Of a DNA stretch of 64,000 nt, positions 61,371 to 64,000 are shown piece after piece. A model generated the notes under the pieces. The model did not search any database, was not told the DNA's origin, and was given only the letters and a program-made list of their open reading frames with translations. Origin of the DNA: Apostichopus japonicus (Eukaryota > Echinodermata > Holothuroidea > Aspidochirotida > Stichopodidae); NCBI RefSeq assembly GCF_037975245.1, contig NC_092578.1, forward strand, positions 4,549,501 to 4,613,500. The letters are read 5' to 3'. Within the stretch, counting starts at the first letter, position 1; the number at the start of each line of letters is the position of its first letter. A program made the position numbers and the translations under genes.

Positions 61371-62080
61371 AACTTAAGCTAAAAGTAACAATAATCAGGA
61401 AAGAGAGATGGAACAAAATGTACATTAATGTATGCATGCTTCTAGTGATGTAGTGTTGACATTGCTTATGGTACAGTACCTTTTAGAAAAAGGTACAACA
61501 GAAATTTAAAAAAAAAGAGGAGAAAAGTGAGACAACACTGATACAGACTTTTCCTAAGATACTGTTTGAAATGTTTATGAAATTTTTTGTCAAAGGTTAG
61601 ATCGACACCTCATCCTTAACCCCTGTCCTTTGTGCCACCAAATTTGAACGCAAGCTGAAAACTGGACTCTCTAGTTCCTATATCTGGCCAAGGTCCTGTT
61701 TCAGTGATAAATACAATTTAGGTACTACATTTATATTACATGAAGATTTGCAAAACACACTGTGTTAGTTCAAATTACGGTCTACATATGAGGCATGTGG
61801 TGCTCTCAATTGCTTTTTACTCTATGAATATTCATATGGTTAAATTTGCACAAGCACTCCCAACTGTTGACTCAATCATTGAAGTACTTACTCAACAAGT
61901 GTTTTTTTTTACTCTCTAAATTTGTCAAAGGCTCTTCATCCTCTCATCCATCCTGAGGTGTGAGCAGCTGAATCATCATCGAGGATGACAGGTGCTCACT
62001 TTTCGTTTACATTTTTTCCCTCCCTTTTTTGGACTATAAATGATGACTGGCAAAAAAATTGTCAATTTGGATATGATAGA

Positions 62081-62131
62081 GTATATATATATAAAAATAT
62101 ATATATTAATATACAAATATATATATATATA
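62081..62131. repeat. Interrupted (TA)n tract
   Basis: About 50 bp of TA with aaaa and ttaa interruptions. Confidence 0.9.
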
Positions 62132-63304
62132 GCTCCAACTATCAAATGAAACAACTTCTGTCACTACAAGCAGCATTTTGTACTACCACAATGTTTTCTG
62201 AGAAAGCTCATCAAACATAGCGGCTGGAGTACCTAGTCTAGCACACAAAATACTTCAGTCAAAATCAAAGAGAAAAATTTGAACATTTATTGTCTGAAAT
62301 AACAAGGATTAAACTTCACATCCATGTGGTACTTTTTGTGAATAAAGAACAAACATTTTTGTTTTCTACATCCAGTAGTTACTAAAATAGTAAGGAAACA
62401 GTGTATTAACAATGTAACATTAAAACATCAACAGTACCAGCTGATGTTATTTCCAATCTTACCAATCAAGATTATCAAAGGTGAAATTCTTTAAAACTAA
62501 AATTGATACAAAAGTCTGACTTTACATTAGGCTCAACTGTTTTTGCCCTTGTTTAAACACTATTACAAATTATTGCTAACCTTTTTTCTGAGTTTATCCT
62601 TGAAGTAAATAAGTCAATAAATCACTTAAAGAAGAAAGGGCGAAAAAGAAATTAGGAATCCAGAAATCCAGAAACAGCATGCAGCAAATGTCGCAGCTGA
62701 GTAGAACATGCACATATGAGTCGTATTTTAAAAATGGAAAATGGAAAAATTGGAAAAGTTTTAGCTCCATCCTTCCGGTAAACGGAAAAAACTTAGAAAT
62801 TACATAGGAAATTTCCAATGATCAGAATACTGCACGAAGTACGAATCAGAAAGATGTCAAGAAAACTTTTTCTCTGAAATGACGAAGTGTTTCGTAGTAT
62901 TCCAGAAACTGATATTTATATAGAGATTTTAGAAAAAAATATATGTGAGAATTGCATGAAAGAGTGACATATTAAAAGTTGTACATGTTGTACTGTAAGG
63001 AACAGAACTTAAACATGTTTTGTCAACATCTGCAATTTAAAAAAATTGTTCAGAACACAGAGGAGCACAATAAGTTTTTTTGTTTTTCTAGTCATGCATG
63101 GACAACTTACATTTGGTCATTTTTCTCTTTACTTGATTTTTTCCTGAGAATTATGATGAATAATAAAGTATCATAGAGCTCCCTTCACAAATAGAATGAT
63201 TGACAGAGTTTGATGTACATAAAAGTCACAATTCTAGCCCAGAAATCAGAGTCCAATTTCAGGCATGGATGTTGCAAAAGAGGGTATACTGTGAATTAAC
63301 GAGT

Positions 63305-63418
63305 TCGAGCCCTGGCCCAGGCTGGCCGGCCAAAGTAAGGCCACCTTGTTGTCAGGGAGAAATCCAGGGTTTTCCCATATGAGATGATCTTCCAAATTGT
63401 AAACAAAATCCAACACGA
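63305..63418 (+). mobile_element. Possible partial SINE related to family A
   Basis: It has a B-box-like gttcgagccctgg followed by gagaaatccagggttttccc, close to the family A body block, then atgagatgatcttccaaatt. The tRNA 5' half and the terminal block are not evident. Weak, partial similarity. Confidence 0.4.
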
Positions 63419-64000
63419 GTTAAAAAAGTAAACTGGATAGCCGAAGTACGCTTAGAAGCATTCAGCTTCGGCCACATTCATATGTGGTTACAAAGGTGTC
63501 TACCTTACAGGTCGATAATTGTCATATTACAGTAATATCTTCATTTTAGCAAACAAGGCTAAGCTTGCAAACCTACTATTAACATCATACAAAGACAATG
63601 TAATTATTCATCCAACCTTAACGTGAGCATAACAGAGGGTATCCTAAAAAAAAATATTTTTCAATAGTTCGAAAGCAAAGAGACATAATTGATTTTTTAT
63701 ATTACTATTTGTGATTCAGCCTCCATAAATGTCTTTAATTTGGTCTTGTACTTTCAAAGTATACAACTGTAATAGTGCTGTGACAAAAGATGGAAAATTA
63801 CATGCTTTTTTGGGTGGTTCTGGAAATTGAAAACACAAAGACCTTTTCCAATTACCTGAAATATCATCATCCTGTTTCCACAGCAACAGAGTCTTGATAA
63901 ATCTCCGTCTTTAAACGGTATGTTTATTAACCTTTATTTTCTAGACATGAAAGCTATACTTAAACTTCAAAACGAAATCAGAGCCTGGCAATATTGCTTC

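Larger units (their letters stand above)
58291..64000. other. Upstream RBM45 intron(s); no further exon found
   Basis: Both strands were scanned for RRM-like segments (RNP1/RNP2) with splice sites and none was seen. Contents are the 200-bp direct duplication, three TA-rich tracts, one tRNA-like SINE module and a weak SINE fragment near the right end. Confidence 0.5.

Noticed and set aside
63850-63905. Possible RBM45 exon ending gatatttcag|gtaatt
   Set aside because: The donor looks fair but no good acceptor precedes it, no frame resembles RBM45, and upstream frames hit stops.

Overview
This is a gene-poor, AT-rich, repeat-dense window from an animal genome. The signs are spliced genes with GT-AG introns, tRNA-derived SINEs, hAT-type miniature transposons, long (TA)n tracts, minisatellites and a U2 snRNA fragment. 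Two protein-coding genes can be read with confidence, both on the minus strand and both extending past the window. The product types and sequence texture suit a marine invertebrate deuterostome such as an echinoderm or hemichordate. That placement is inference; no diagnostic clade marker was found.

Gene 1 (about 35.1 kb down to 6.7 kb, then off the left edge) encodes a Rho-family small GTPase. Three exons at 35078-34872, 33327-33240 and 6781-6672 join in frame (phases 0, 1, 0) and give the first 135 residues. It carries the three substitutions typical of the GTP-locked Rnd proteins: Ser at RhoA Gly14, Ser at Ala61, and Lys at Gln63, where Rnd proteins also lack Gln. Intron 2 is about 26.5 kb and holds SINEs, two intact hAT MITEs, a TTAA-flanked MITE, a 48-bp minisatellite and long hairpins. 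Intron 1 contains a near-perfect p53-type palindrome. The presumed promoter holds two perfect palindromes and a triple 18-bp repeat.

Gene 2 (58.3 kb down to 55.9 kb) is the 3' end of an RBM45 orthologue. It comprises a linker exon, an exon carrying most of the third RRM, and the last exon ending in a KRQRME tail. Upstream exons must lie beyond 64 kb.

The 20 kb between the genes (35.1-55.9 kb) is intergenic by eye. It holds a cluster of hAT-derived insertions (37-40 kb), a stop-interrupted hAT transposase tail, a truncated U2 snRNA copy, three further short non-autonomous elements, large (TA)n arrays and a homopurine block. Three weak minus-strand exon-like reading frames (36.1-36.7, 47.8-48.1 and 48.9-49.0 kb) could not be identified. 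No undescribed molecular system is visible. The observations most worth following are the invertebrate Rnd-like GTPase with an intronic p53-like site, a conserved core shared by hAT MITEs with different ends, and a repeat pair that differs by one tRNA-sized module.
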